Of a DNA stretch of 64,000 nucleotides, positions 24,964 through 33,168 are shown piece by piece. The position numbers were made by a program, and so were the translations under genes. The number at the start of each line of letters is the position of its first letter. The stretch's first letter is position 1. The notes below the pieces were generated by a model. That model had not been told where the DNA came from. It saw nothing but the letters and a program-made list of their open reading frames with translations, and searched no databases. The stretch comes from Chitinophaga ginsengisoli (lineage in GTDB: Bacteria; Bacteroidota; Bacteroidia; Chitinophagales; Chitinophagaceae), in assembly GCF_003014595.1 (NCBI RefSeq), contig NZ_PYGK01000006.1, positions 1-64,000 of the forward strand, read 5' to 3'.

Positions 24964-25914
24964 TTGATTTTGAGTGAAGTCTTACACCCGGTAGCTAATC
25001 GTTTCCTGGCTTACATCCGGCTTGAGAAGCGCTATTCTGTGCATACTGCTACTGCATATCAGCAGGACCTTTCCCAGTTTTTTATCTTTTTAAGATCCCA
25101 ATATGGCGATGTGTCCCTTTCAGGCATATCGCATTCGCATGTCCGTACCTGGCTGGCCTGGCTGATGGAGGAGGGCATGATCGCCAAGAGTGTTAACCGC
25201 AAGATCTCCACGCTCAAATCATTTTTCAAATACGCATTGCGTCATGGGGAAATTACGACCTCTCCGATGACAAAAGTGACTGCCCCGAAGGTCGGGAAGC
25301 GGCTACCTGGCTTTATTGATGAAAAGGGCATGCAGGCGGTGGAGGATAACCGGAGCATGCGCAGGGGGCAGGAGGATACGCCGATTTTCACGGACGATCT
25401 GGAGGGAAAGACCCACCGGATGATATTTGAGCTCCTGTATCATACGGGTATCCGGTTGTCGGAGTTGATCAACCTGCGGGACCGGCATGTGGATACGGGC
25501 AATCTGACAATTAAAGTGCTGGGAAAGGGCAATAAGGAGCGGATTATTCCTATCAGTACTTTATTGAGGGATGCAATAGGGGAGTACCGCGCAATGCGCC
25601 GGAAGGAGCTGGCAGAGTACGATAAGGAGGTATTGCTGGTAAATCCACGGAGCGGGAAAAAATTATACCCGAGATATGTTTACAATGTGGTGCGGGGATA
25701 TCTGACCGATCACCAGATTACGACACTGAGTCGCAGAAGTCCGCACGTACTGCGGCATACATTCGCTACCCATCTTACGAACAACGGCGCCGATCTGAAT
25801 GCAGTCAAGGAATTGCTGGGACACTCCAGTCTGGCATCCACACAGGTTTATACACATAATAGTATTGAAAAACTGAGAGAAGCGTATCGGAAAGCGCATC
25901 CAAAAGGTGAGTAG
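24964..25914 (+). CDS. xerC: Tyrosine recombinase, XerC/XerD type
   Basis: 316 aa. SAM-like core-binding domain (10-100) and catalytic domain with the full set Arg164 (GIRLSEL), His261-Arg264 (HVLRHTFATHL), His287 (LGHSS) and Tyr296. This is the length of host Xer recombinases that resolve chromosome dimers rather than of phage integrases, and the position between rpsU and hpf is conserved in Bacteroidota. No ATG is available near the N-terminus; the start is TTG at 24964 (or TTG 24970). Which of XerC or XerD it is cannot be decided here. Confidence 0.85.
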   Translation: MILSEVLHPVANRFLAYIRLEKRYSVHTATAYQQDLSQFFIFLRSQYGDVSLSGISHSHVRTWLAWLMEEGMIAKSVNRKISTLKSFFKYALRHGEITTSPMTKVTAPKVGKRLPGFIDEKGMQAVEDNRSMRRGQEDTPIFTDDLEGKTHRMIFELLYHTGIRLSELINLRDRHVDTGNLTIKVLGKGNKERIIPISTLLRDAIGEYRAMRRKELAEYDKEVLLVNPRSGKKLYPRYVYNVVRGYLTDHQITTLSRRSPHVLRHTFATHLTNNGADLNAVKELLGHSSLASTQVYTHNSIEKLREAYRKAHPKGE

Positions 25915-26103
25915 AAAAGGGCTGTGCTGACTTTAACAAAATATTACTAAATGGTTATGTAAAAGAGTCGAAAAGTGAGTAAATTAGTAATGAGTTCTTT
26001 GTATACACTTCTTTCATTAAGTCGATGACCATTAAAAAATGAAAGCCTATGGACGTAATGTTACGAGCATGTACAAGATTGTTTAAAACTAAAAATTAGT
26101 GCT

Positions 26104-26403
26104 ATGAACGTTCAAATTCAAACAGTACATTTCGATGCTGACTCAAAGTTGATTGATCATGTTAGTAAAAAAATTCAAAAACTCAATACCTTTTATGACC
26201 GAATTATTAGCGTAGAAGTTTTTTTAAAGTTAGATGGAATAGCCCATCAGATTAAGGATAAAATAGCTGAGATAAAAGTCCATATACCCCGCCAAGACTT
26301 ATTTGTAAAGCACGAATCCAAATCCTTCGAGGAGTCGTTTGATCTCGCCTTTGACTCGGTTGTTAACCAGATCAAGAAAACCAAAGAGAAGAAATTTCAG
26401 TAA
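26104..26403 (+). CDS. hpf: Ribosome hibernation promoting factor (short HPF/RaiA)
   Basis: 99 aa, the short form without the dimerising C-terminal domain. MNVQIQTVHFDADSKLIDHV begins the beta-alpha-beta-beta-beta-alpha fold and FEESFDLAFDSVVNQIKKTK ends it. The protein occupies the tRNA/mRNA channel of the 30S subunit in starved cells. It lies between xerC and the tRNA-tuf operon, followed by two promoters for the latter. Confidence 0.9.
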   Translation: MNVQIQTVHFDADSKLIDHVSKKIQKLNTFYDRIISVEVFLKLDGIAHQIKDKIAEIKVHIPRQDLFVKHESKSFEESFDLAFDSVVNQIKKTKEKKFQ

Positions 26404-26417
26404 AATCATAAAAATAT

Positions 26418-26448
26418 TTTGGAATTAAATATCTGTTTACTACCTTTG
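26418..26448 (+). promoter_or_regulatory. Upstream promoter P1 of the tRNA-tuf operon
   Basis: TTTG (26418-26421), 19 bases, TACCTTTG (26441-26448) followed by C. Exact consensus. Confidence 0.75.
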
Positions 26449-26484
26449 CCATCCCGATCGAAAAAAGGGATCGGCGAAGGTAGT
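26439..26484 (+). other. Imperfect stem-loop overlapping promoter P1
   Basis: ACTACCTTTGCC (26439-26450) pairs with GGCGAAGGTAGT (26473-26484) with one G-U wobble; ATCCC/GGGAT extends it inside after a small bulge; the loop is A-rich. The left arm contains the -7 box, so DNA cruciform or RNA read-through structure could affect initiation. It may also end hpf transcripts. Confidence 0.5.
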
Positions 26485-26560
26485 AAAGTTCTTTACTGTA
26501 GGGTGTTTTAGCCAATTAATACAAGTCTTAAAATTTGTATCCGGGTGCTGAAAAAAAGAT

Positions 26561-26590
26561 TTTGAGATTAATTAAATTCAACTATTTTTG
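26561..26590 (+). promoter_or_regulatory. Proximal promoter P2 of the tRNA-tuf operon
   Basis: TTTG (26561-26564), 18 bases, TATTTTTG (26583-26590) followed by C. About 42 bases before the first tRNA. Confidence 0.75.
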
Positions 26591-26637
26591 CACCCTCTTA
26601 TAACGGATACCTTTTATAAGATTCTTGAATAACATAA

Positions 26638-26711
26638 GCCAGCATAGCTCAGTTGGCCAGAGCTACTGATTTGTAATCAGTGGGTCGGGGGTTCGAATCC
26701 CTCTGCTGGCT
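26638..26711 (+). tRNA. tRNA-Thr (anticodon TGT)
   Basis: Acceptor GCCAGCA/TGCTGGC, D arm, anticodon loop TTTGTAA, T arm GGGGG..TTCGAAT, discriminator T; CCA not encoded. It matches the position of thrU in the E. coli thrU-tyrU-glyT-thrT-tufB operon. Confidence 0.95.
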
Positions 26712-26783
26712 CCGGAAAAATTCCGAAGCAAAAAAGTGGTCCGGACGGACGAGATTTTTGGAAAGGAGTTTAAGGATTAAAAT

Positions 26784-26865
26784 GGGCAGGTTCCAGAGCG
26801 GCCAAATGGGGCGGACTGTAAATCCGCTGACTACGTCTTCACAGGTTCGAATCCTGTCCTGCCCA
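26784..26865 (+). tRNA. tRNA-Tyr (anticodon GTA)
   Basis: Acceptor GGGCAGG/CCTGCCC, class II with long variable arm, anticodon stem-loop GGACTGTAAATCC, discriminator A, CCA not encoded. Second tRNA of the tuf operon. Confidence 0.95.
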
Positions 26866-27069
26866 CTCAGCGCAAATGTTCCGCCTTTGCCCCTTAGCAA
26901 AGGCGGAACTTGTCTGTTAAGTGCAGGTTCTCCCGAAAGGGAAATATACACTGAAGAGAGAAAGAGTAGAGGAAGTAGTACTTAATGGTGTCTATCAGAT
27001 GGCAGTTCCCCTCAAAAGGAAGCTTACAGTGAAAAAGACACACAGTTCTTTAGTTAATTATTATTAAAT

Positions 27070-27142
27070 GCGGGAGTAGCTCAGTTGGTAGAGCGACAGC
27101 CTTCCAAGCTGTAGGTCGCGGGTTCGAACCTCGTCTCCCGCT
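27070..27142 (+). tRNA. tRNA-Gly (anticodon TCC)
   Basis: Acceptor GCGGGAG/CTCCCGC, anticodon loop CTTCCAA, T loop TTCGAAC, discriminator T. Third tRNA of the tuf operon. Confidence 0.95.
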
Positions 27143-27212
27143 CATCGTAATACCGGTTCGAAATTTTGTCTTGGTATTACATGGGATGAAAGTTCTTTAA
27201 AAGATTTTCAAT

Positions 27213-27284
<72 letters not shown>

Positions 27285-27315
27285 CAACGGATTTCCAAAC
27301 ATCCGGGATCCGGAT

Positions 27316-27391
27316 TTCGTTGTAGCTCAGTGGCAGAGCGTTCCTGGTGAAAACCCAGGAAAGGTCGTGAGTTCAATTCTCATCAGCGGCA
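27316..27391 (+). pseudogene. tRNA-like element derived from tRNA-Thr, abnormal anticodon arm
   Basis: 76 nt that align with the tRNA-Thr(GGT) 30 bases upstream across D arm (GCTCAGTGGCAGAGC), variable region and T arm (the 19 bases GTCGTGAGTTCAATTCTCA are identical). The acceptor TTCGTTG/CAGCGGC has one mismatch and two wobbles. The anticodon stem is extended to 7 bp (TTCCTGG / CCAGGAA) with a 7-base loop TGAAAAC lacking U33, so no normal anticodon can be read. It is either a decayed tRNA duplicate or a tRNA-like RNA with another role in the tuf leader. Confidence 0.7.
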
Positions 27392-27461
27392 CAAGTTTGT
27401 AAAACCGTTTTTTAAAAACAACTATCAATACAATCTTTACAAACCATCTAAAAAAAATACA

Positions 27462-28649
27462 ATGGCAAAAGAAACCTTTAAGCGGGATAAACCCCACGTA
27501 AACATTGGTACCATCGGCCACGTTGACCACGGTAAAACTACCTTAACTGCTGCCATTACTACGATTCTGGCAAACAAGGGTCTGGCAGAGAAGAAAGGTT
27601 ATGATGAGATCGATGCGGCTCCTGAAGAAAAAGAAAGAGGTATTACCATCAATACAGCACACGTTGAGTATCAGACAGCTAGCCGCCACTACGCGCACGT
27701 TGACTGTCCTGGTCACGCTGACTATGTGAAGAACATGATCACTGGTGCTGCGCAGATGGACGGTGCTATCCTGGTGGTTGCCGCTACAGATGGTCCGATG
27801 CCACAAACTAAAGAACACATCCTCCTGGCTCGTCAGGTAGGCGTTCCTCGTATCGTAGTATTCATGAACAAGGTTGACCTGGTTGATGATGTTGAGTTAC
27901 TGGAACTGGTTGAACTGGAAATCCGCGAACTGCTGAGCAAATATAACTATGATGGTGATAACACACCAATCATCAAGGGTTCTGCAACCGGCGCTCTGGC
28001 TGGTGAAGACAAATGGGTAGCTGCAGTTGAAGAACTGATGAACGCTGTAGATGAATACATTCCTCTGCCTCCTCGTCCGGTTGATCTGCCGTTCCTGATG
28101 TCTGTAGAAGACGTATTCTCTATCACTGGTCGTGGTACTGTTGCTACAGGTCGTATCGAGCGTGGTAAGATTAAAGTTGGTGAGCCAGTTGAAATCGTTG
28201 GTCTGATCGAAAAACCACTGACTTCTACATGTACTGGTGTTGAGATGTTCAAAAAATTACTGGATGAAGGTGAAGCTGGTGACAACGCTGGTCTGCTCCT
28301 CCGCGGTATTGAAAAATCTCAGATCCGTCGTGGTATGGTTATCACTAAACCAGGATCTATCACTCCGCACACTGAATTCAAATGTGAGGTATACGTACTG
28401 AGCAAAGAAGAAGGTGGCCGTCACACTCCGTTCTTCAACAAATACCGTCCTCAGTTCTACTTCCGTACAACTGACGTAACTGGTGAAGTTGAATTACCAG
28501 CAGGTGTTGAAATGGTTATGCCTGGTGATAACGTTTCTCTGGTAGTAAAACTGATCGCTCCAATCGCTATGGAAAAAGGTCTGAAATTCGCTATCCGCGA
28601 AGGTGGACGTACCGTAGGTGCTGGTCAGGTTACTGAGATCATTAAGTAA
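27462..28649 (+). CDS. tuf: Translation elongation factor EF-Tu
   Basis: 395 aa, full length. G1 GHVDHGKT (19-26), DCPGH (81-85), NKVD (136-139), effector region with RGITI, then domains 2 and 3. The GTPase carries aminoacyl-tRNA to the ribosomal A site. Only the tRNA-like element and about 70 bases separate it from the tRNA cluster. A 100-nt structured spacer follows before tRNA-Trp. Codon use is strongly biased (GGT, CGT, CTG), as expected of a highly expressed gene. Confidence 0.98.
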   Translation: MAKETFKRDKPHVNIGTIGHVDHGKTTLTAAITTILANKGLAEKKGYDEIDAAPEEKERGITINTAHVEYQTASRHYAHVDCPGHADYVKNMITGAAQMDGAILVVAATDGPMPQTKEHILLARQVGVPRIVVFMNKVDLVDDVELLELVELEIRELLSKYNYDGDNTPIIKGSATGALAGEDKWVAAVEELMNAVDEYIPLPPRPVDLPFLMSVEDVFSITGRGTVATGRIERGKIKVGEPVEIVGLIEKPLTSTCTGVEMFKKLLDEGEAGDNAGLLLRGIEKSQIRRGMVITKPGSITPHTEFKCEVYVLSKEEGGRHTPFFNKYRPQFYFRTTDVTGEVELPAGVEMVMPGDNVSLVVKLIAPIAMEKGLKFAIREGGRTVGAGQVTEIIK

Positions 28650-28664
28650 TCACTTTCTTGATAT

Positions 28665-28765
28665 AAAAGGCCATTAGCAATTAGCAAATTGCAGTCAGCG
28701 GATAAATTTAATTTATGTAAATTTGTTTCGCTGAATAGCCTGAAGCTGGCAGCTAATGGTCTTTT
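28665..28765 (+). other. Long structured spacer between tuf and tRNA-Trp
   Basis: AAAAGGCCATTAGC (28665-28678) pairs with GCTAATGGTCTTTT (28752-28765) with one G-U wobble. Inside, TCAGCG/CGCTGA and AAATTTA/TAAATTT form a second nested stem. The trailing CTTTTC gives it the look of a terminator or processing structure that may reduce read-through or mark the tuf mRNA 3' end. Confidence 0.6.
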
Positions 28766-28773
28766 CTTACACA

Positions 28774-28846
28774 CACGGGCATAGTTCAATGGTAGAATAG
28801 AGGTCTCCAAAACCTTTGATCAGGGTTCGAATCCTTGTGCCCGTGC
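28774..28846 (+). tRNA. tRNA-Trp (anticodon CCA)
   Basis: Acceptor CACGGGC/GCCCGTG, anticodon loop CTCCAAA, T loop TTCGAAT, discriminator C by this alignment. Its position between tuf and secE is a conserved arrangement in many bacteria. Confidence 0.93.
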
Positions 28847-28853
28847 TAACAAT

Positions 28854-28877
28854 GGTGAAAAGTGAAGGCTTTTCACC
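28854..28877 (+). terminator. Hairpin between tRNA-Trp and secE
   Basis: GGTGAAAAG (28854-28862), loop TGAAGG, CTTTTCACC (28869-28877), then TTTCATGTTTTC. It may be a partial terminator or a processing signal. Confidence 0.5.
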
Positions 28878-28910
28878 TTTCATGTTTTCAAACGGTTAAT
28901 TTTTAAACCC

Positions 28911-29105
28911 ATGAATAAGGTTAGAGCATACTTCCGGGAGTCCTATCACGAGCTGGTGCATAAAGTATCCTGGCCTACATGGCAGGAACTGCAGTCTTCC
29001 ACAATGGTCGTATTAATCGCTACTGTTGTTATCACCGCGATTGTTTGGGGTATGGACGCCCTTTCACATCTCATGTTAACACAGTACTATAAAATAATAG
29101 GATAA
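28911..29105 (+). CDS. secE: Preprotein translocase subunit SecE
   Basis: 64 aa, the short single-helix form. YFRESYHELVHKVSWPTWQE is the conserved amphipathic segment, followed by one membrane helix (VVLIATVVITAIVWGMDAL). It clamps SecY in the SecYEG channel. Its stop overlaps the nusG start by one base (TAATG), so the two are cotranslated. Confidence 0.95.
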   Translation: MNKVRAYFRESYHELVHKVSWPTWQELQSSTMVVLIATVVITAIVWGMDALSHLMLTQYYKIIG

Positions 29106-29695
29106 TGATAGAAGCATCCAATAACCCTGCAGAAGAAACTAACATTCCCACCCAGGACACCAAATGGTACGTTCTGCGCGTAGTGAGTGGTAAAGAGAAA
29201 AAGGTAAAGGAATACCTGGATATCGAAGTACGCCGCTCCGACTGGGGTAACGTAATCACCCAGATATTTTTACCTGTAGAGAAAGTGTATAAAGTGCAGG
29301 CAGGTAAAAAGGTGATGCGCGAAAAGAACTTCTATCCAGGTTACGTAATGATCGAAGCAATAGACGGCAAAATGACCGACGAGGTGATCCAGTCTATCCG
29401 CAACGTATCAGGCGTGATTCACTTCCTGGGTAAAGATAAGCCCATCGCTCTGCGTAAGGCTGAAGTGAACAAGATGTTAGGTAAGGTTGATGAAATGTCT
29501 GACAACGGACTGACCATGAGCGAGCCTTTCATAGTAGGCGAAACCATCAAGATCATAGACGGACCTTTCAACGACTTCAATGGTATCATCGAAGAGGTGA
29601 TAGAAGACAAGAAGAAACTGAAAGTAACGGTGAAGATCTTCGGTCGTGCCACTCCAGTGGAACTGAACTTCATGCAGGTAGAAAAAATCAGCTAA
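29105..29695 (+). CDS. nusG: Transcription antitermination factor NusG
   Basis: 196 aa. NGN domain from [20 protein letters not shown], with [10 protein letters not shown], and a C-terminal KOW domain ([20 protein letters not shown]). The protein binds RNA polymerase and links it to the ribosome or Rho. Unlike the usual order it is not followed by rplK: a strong terminator and two unrelated genes come next. Confidence 0.96.
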   Translation: MIEASNNPAEETNIPTQDTKWYVLRVVSGKEKKVKEYLDIEVRRSDWGNVITQIFLPVEKVYKVQAGKKVMREKNFYPGYVMIEAIDGKMTDEVIQSIRNVSGVIHFLGKDKPIALRKAEVNKMLGKVDEMSDNGLTMSEPFIVGETIKIIDGPFNDFNGIIEEVIEDKKKLKVTVKIFGRATPVELNFMQVEKIS

Positions 29696-29714
29696 CTATT
29701 TCAGTAATCATATT

Positions 29715-29747
29715 AAACCGTCCCGCTTTAAGCAGGACGGTTTTTTT
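29715..29747 (+). terminator. Strong terminator of secE-nusG
   Basis: AAACCGTCC (29715-29723) and GGACGGTTT (29735-29743), inner GC/GC pairs, then a run of T. It ends the secE-nusG unit and isolates the L11 operon. Confidence 0.9.
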
Positions 29748-29751
29748 ATGC

Positions 29752-30333
29752 CTAATTCTTTCTGGAGTATTTGATCTCCATTGTTTTGAATTCTTTGCCA
29801 TCATTCACCATGTACATTTCCATCACCTGGTGATTGTCATCGATCATCTTAAAGATCTCTTTGACATCCATGTCTTTTCCTGTCATGGGATCTACCGACT
29901 TCCCCATGAGTGTGGCAGACTTTGTACCCTCATCCCAGGTACCTTCTGCATTCATGATGCCGGTGCCCATGTTGTCGACCCAGGAGCTCTGGAATATTTT
30001 CTTGGCATTGTCATAGGCGAGAAGGCCATGCCCTTCGAAAGGCATTCCCATAAAAGTGCCTTTGTGCACTGATTCCTGGTAGCGGCCGCCCAGGATCATC
30101 TTGTTGATGGTAGTGCCCGTTGAAGTGGTTGGCGGGGCATCTGGTTTCATCCACATCGTCATATCAAAGCTCCATTCGCCATCGCATTTGGCAAGCATCT
30201 GGTGAACGGCGCCCGGAGTCATATATTCCTTCCAGGCCTTTTGTTCGTCAGATTGTGTCTGGGCACGGGAGGTCGTGTTGAGCGATAAAAATGAGATGAT
30301 GATTGAGGCTGAAAATAACAATAGACGTCTCAT
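29752..30333 (-). CDS. DUF1579-family secreted protein
   Basis: 193 aa with a signal peptide (residues 1-24, ending SRAQ). KCDGEWSFDMTMWMKPDAPP, GGRYQESVHKGTFMGMPFEG and GLLAYDNAKKIFQSSWVDNM are typical of DUF1579, a lipocalin-like barrel family of unknown function. It lies on the opposite strand inside the nusG-rplK interval and its 3' end abuts the nusG terminator. Confidence 0.85.
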   Translation of the reverse strand: MRRLLLFSASIIISFLSLNTTSRAQTQSDEQKAWKEYMTPGAVHQMLAKCDGEWSFDMTMWMKPDAPPTTSTGTTINKMILGGRYQESVHKGTFMGMPFEGHGLLAYDNAKKIFQSSWVDNMGTGIMNAEGTWDEGTKSATLMGKSVDPMTGKDMDVKEIFKMIDDNHQVMEMYMVNDGKEFKTMEIKYSRKN

Positions 30334-30446
30334 AATTGGTGGAGTTTTGTTTGTATCATAACATTTGAAAACAGAGAAGGTTGGATAGAGATGCTGTTAT
30401 AGGTTAGCAGATATTCATTAATTTTGAGGACATTTTTACTATACAT

Positions 30447-31658
30447 ATGAGGGTTGTTTTTATATTGTTAACTATCATCACATCATTTTCTGCATCACTG
30501 TTATATGCTCAGCCAAGGGAAAGAATCAGTACCGAACGTCCGGTACCGGCAGCATTGGTGATACCGGAGGCTGACCTGGCAACTCCTGTTACACTGAGCA
30601 ATTATTTATCAGCACATACCACTTCCCGGAAAGAGTTTGTCCGGCAGTTGTATAGCTGGCTGGCATGGAACATAGGGTATGACGTGCCTAATATGTATAG
30701 TCCTAATTATTATAAAGACACCCTGGATGCGGCGCAGAAGACCTTGAAGACCAGGATTGGTGTTTGTCAGGGTTATGCGAACCTGTATTACCTGGTTTGT
30801 AAAGAAGCGGGAATTCCGGTACATCTGATAGGAGGGTATACCAAAACTTCTGGCAGGATCGATAATGCCAGTCATGCCTGGGTTGCGGTGCAGGTGGATA
30901 ATACCTGGTATATGACAGATCCGACCTGGGGCGCGGGCGTGGTGAACAATAACAAATTTATCAGGAAACCGGTAGACAGTTATTTTCTGGTGGCGCCTGC
31001 AGCTTTTGTGGGGACGCACATGCCTTTTGATCCTTTATGGCAGTTGCTGGAGCATCCTTACCGGCACGATGAGTTCAGGGACAATAATCTGAAAGCAGCG
31101 GCAGAACGTGCAGTATTTAATTATAAGGATTCGGTGCTTGCCTACGAAACGATGAATGATGATCTTCTGAAATACCAGCTGGTTGTCAACAGGATAGAAG
31201 GATATGGGGTGACTAACCAGCTGATCGGCCATGAGCTGGGTTATTATAAAAGCCTGGTCAAATATATTGCGGAGAACAGGCAGATAGCGGCGGCGAACAA
31301 GGCAATAGATGATTTTAACAGGAGCAGTAATCAATATAACCGGGCTGTAAACATGTTCAATGAGTATGTACAGTTCAAGAATAATCAGTTTAAGCCGTCG
31401 AAGCCGGATGGAGATATCAGGGAGATGGTGGACGCGATAGGAAGGAAGCTGGCGGAGAGCAGGAAGGGCTTGGCCGGGTTGAACAGGAATGAGGGGGCGA
31501 TCCGGGGAAACATCAGCGAACTGCAGGAGTCATTGAGTGCGATGGAGAAGCGTGTAGGGGAGGAACAGGCGTTTGTGGACAAATATATTAAGACCAAAAA
31601 GGTGTTCAGAAAATCTTTGTTTTATAAGACGACATGGATGGGAATTCCATTAAATTAA
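30447..31658 (+). CDS. Secreted transglutaminase-like protein
   Basis: 403 aa with a signal peptide (residues 1-21). The transglutaminase-like core has the complete triad: Cys107 (GVCQGYANL), His143 (ASHAWVAV) and Asp158 (WYMTDPTWG). After residue 210 comes a helical part with a coiled-coil tail (residues 320-390, ELQESLSAMEKRVGEEQAFV). Such domains act as proteases or amidases on cell-surface material; the substrate is unknown. Together with the DUF1579 gene it interrupts the nusG-rplK linkage. Confidence 0.82.
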   Translation: MRVVFILLTIITSFSASLLYAQPRERISTERPVPAALVIPEADLATPVTLSNYLSAHTTSRKEFVRQLYSWLAWNIGYDVPNMYSPNYYKDTLDAAQKTLKTRIGVCQGYANLYYLVCKEAGIPVHLIGGYTKTSGRIDNASHAWVAVQVDNTWYMTDPTWGAGVVNNNKFIRKPVDSYFLVAPAAFVGTHMPFDPLWQLLEHPYRHDEFRDNNLKAAAERAVFNYKDSVLAYETMNDDLLKYQLVVNRIEGYGVTNQLIGHELGYYKSLVKYIAENRQIAAANKAIDDFNRSSNQYNRAVNMFNEYVQFKNNQFKPSKPDGDIREMVDAIGRKLAESRKGLAGLNRNEGAIRGNISELQESLSAMEKRVGEEQAFVDKYIKTKKVFRKSLFYKTTWMGIPLN

Positions 31659-31782
31659 ATTAGATTTGTTGCAGACCATAGAAGACATATTTAACCCTGT
31701 TGAAGTATCTACTACCGGGTTAAGATAAAATACTATTTGCAATAGAATTGTAAAATTTTCGACCCAAACTGATTATAATAGC

Positions 31783-31812
31783 AAAAAGAATGCCCGAAAG
31801 CAAATTCTTTTT
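31783..31812 (+). terminator. Terminator of the transglutaminase gene
   Basis: AAAAAGAAT (31783-31791), 12-base loop, ATTCTTTTT (31804-31812). Its T-tract overlaps the -33 element of the rplK promoter. An additional weaker inverted repeat (TTAACCC/GGGTTAA) lies about 80 bases upstream. Nothing else is seen in 31659-31782. Confidence 0.6.
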
Positions 31813-31841
31813 GAGATTTAATACATTATTATATACCTTTG
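31810..31841 (+). promoter_or_regulatory. Promoter of the rplKAJL(-rpoBC) operon
   Basis: TTTG (31810-31813), 20-base spacer, TACCTTTG (31834-31841) followed by C. It gives a leader of about 105 nt before rplK, with a repeated TAAATTTTCTC. Confidence 0.8.
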
Positions 31842-31901
31842 CATCCCCTTTAAAAGGTAAATTTTCTCTATTTAGTAAGTAAATTTTCTCCTTTTAGTTT
31901 T

Positions 31902-31925
31902 GGGAGTCTCGTCGAAGATGGGACG
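31902..31925 (+). promoter_or_regulatory. Candidate L1-binding leader hairpin
   Basis: GGGAG (31902-31906), then CGTC (31910-31913), loop with GATG (31917-31920), GACG (31922-31925). GGGAG and GATGG are also elements of the E. coli L11-operon leader bound by L1. The assignment rests on these short matches only. Confidence 0.35.
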
Positions 31926-31950
31926 TTTTCACCAAATTAAACTTTATAAC

Positions 31951-32391
31951 ATGGCAAAAGAGATCGCTACGTACGTGAAATTGCAGGTGAAGGGCGGCCA
32001 GGCCAACCCTGCTCCTCCGATCGGTCCCGCATTGGGTTCTAAAGGTGTGAACATCATGGAGTTCTGTAAGCAGTTCAATGCCCGTACCCAGGATAAGATG
32101 GGTAAGGTATTACCTGTGTTACTGACTGTTTACACTGACAAGTCATTTGATTTCGTAATTAAGACGCCTCCTGCTGCTGTTCAGCTGTTGGAAGCGGCCA
32201 AATTGCAGAGTGGTTCCAAAGAGCCTAACCGTAATAAGGTTGGTAAAGTTACCTGGGCACAGATTGAAGCAATCGCTCAGGATAAGATGGCTGACCTGAA
32301 CTGTTTTACTAAGGAAAGCGCCATGAAGATGGTAGCTGGTACTGCCCGTTCTATGGGTATCACAGTAGATGGTAACGCTCCCTGGAATTAA
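31951..32391 (+). CDS. rplK: 50S ribosomal protein uL11
   Basis: 146 aa. [40 protein letters not shown] and the RNA-binding C-terminal domain ([20 protein letters not shown]) are standard. The ATG at 31951 is chosen; an in-frame ATG 51 bases upstream adds a non-family extension and overlaps the putative leader hairpin. L11 forms the base of the GTPase-associated centre. Confidence 0.97.
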   Translation: MAKEIATYVKLQVKGGQANPAPPIGPALGSKGVNIMEFCKQFNARTQDKMGKVLPVLLTVYTDKSFDFVIKTPPAAVQLLEAAKLQSGSKEPNRNKVGKVTWAQIEAIAQDKMADLNCFTKESAMKMVAGTARSMGITVDGNAPWN

Positions 32392-32438
32392 TTGTGTCAC
32401 CCTGTTGAAAGCAGGTTAACTTTTTAAAACATTTTGCA

Positions 32439-33128
32439 ATGGCAACTAAGAAAAGAAAAGCAGCCGATACAAAGGTGGACAAAAATAAGGTTTATAGCCT
32501 GAAAGAAGCTTCCACACTTGTAAAAGACATTAACTGCACCAAATTCGACAGTTCTGTCGATTTACATATCCGTCTGGGCGTAGATCCCAAGAAAGCAGAC
32601 CAGGCTATCCGTGGTTCCGTAACGCTTCCCCACGGTACTGGTAAAACTAAACGTGTACTGGTTCTTTGCACTCCTGATAAAGAAGCTGCAGCGAAAGAAG
32701 CTGGTGCTGATCATGTTGGTCTGGACGAGTATATCCAGAAGATCGAAGCTGGCTGGACAGATATCGATGTAATCGTAGCTACTCCTGCTGTAATGCCTAA
32801 GATCGGTAAACTGGGTAAGATCCTGGGTCCACGTAACCTGATGCCGAACCCTAAGACTGGTACTGTTACCAATGATGTAGCAGCTGCGGTTAACGAGGTG
32901 AAAGGCGGTAAGATTACTTTCAAAGTGGATAAAGCAGGTATCATCCACGCTTCAATTGGCCGTGTATCATTTGCTTCTGACAAGATCGAACAGAATTCTC
33001 AGGAGTTGATCAACGCTATCATCAAGCTGAAACCAGCTACAGCGAAAGGTACTTACCTGAAAGGACTGTCTATGGCGAGCACAATGAGCCCGAGCATTAC
33101 AGTTGACACAAAATCTGTTCAAAACTAA
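32439..33128 (+). CDS. rplA: 50S ribosomal protein uL1
   Basis: 229 aa. Two-domain L1 with [20 protein letters not shown], the [11 protein letters not shown] loop and PTxSP-type end ([16 protein letters not shown]). It forms the L1 stalk and in many bacteria represses its own operon by binding the rplK leader. It is 47 bases after rplK. Confidence 0.97.
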   Translation: MATKKRKAADTKVDKNKVYSLKEASTLVKDINCTKFDSSVDLHIRLGVDPKKADQAIRGSVTLPHGTGKTKRVLVLCTPDKEAAAKEAGADHVGLDEYIQKIEAGWTDIDVIVATPAVMPKIGKLGKILGPRNLMPNPKTGTVTNDVAAAVNEVKGGKITFKVDKAGIIHASIGRVSFASDKIEQNSQELINAIIKLKPATAKGTYLKGLSMASTMSPSITVDTKSVQN

Positions 33129-33168
33129 TGATTGGCCTTGTGGCAGATCAACAAACTGACAAAAAGCT

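Noticed and set aside
24964-25914. Phage or integron integrase marking a mobile element
   Set aside because: Length, position between rpsU and hpf, and lack of flanking repeats or cargo point to a host Xer recombinase.
26649-26985. Open frames of about 100 codons on both strands around the tRNA-Thr and tRNA-Tyr genes
   Set aside because: They run through two well-formed tRNA genes and reflect their sequence, not a protein.
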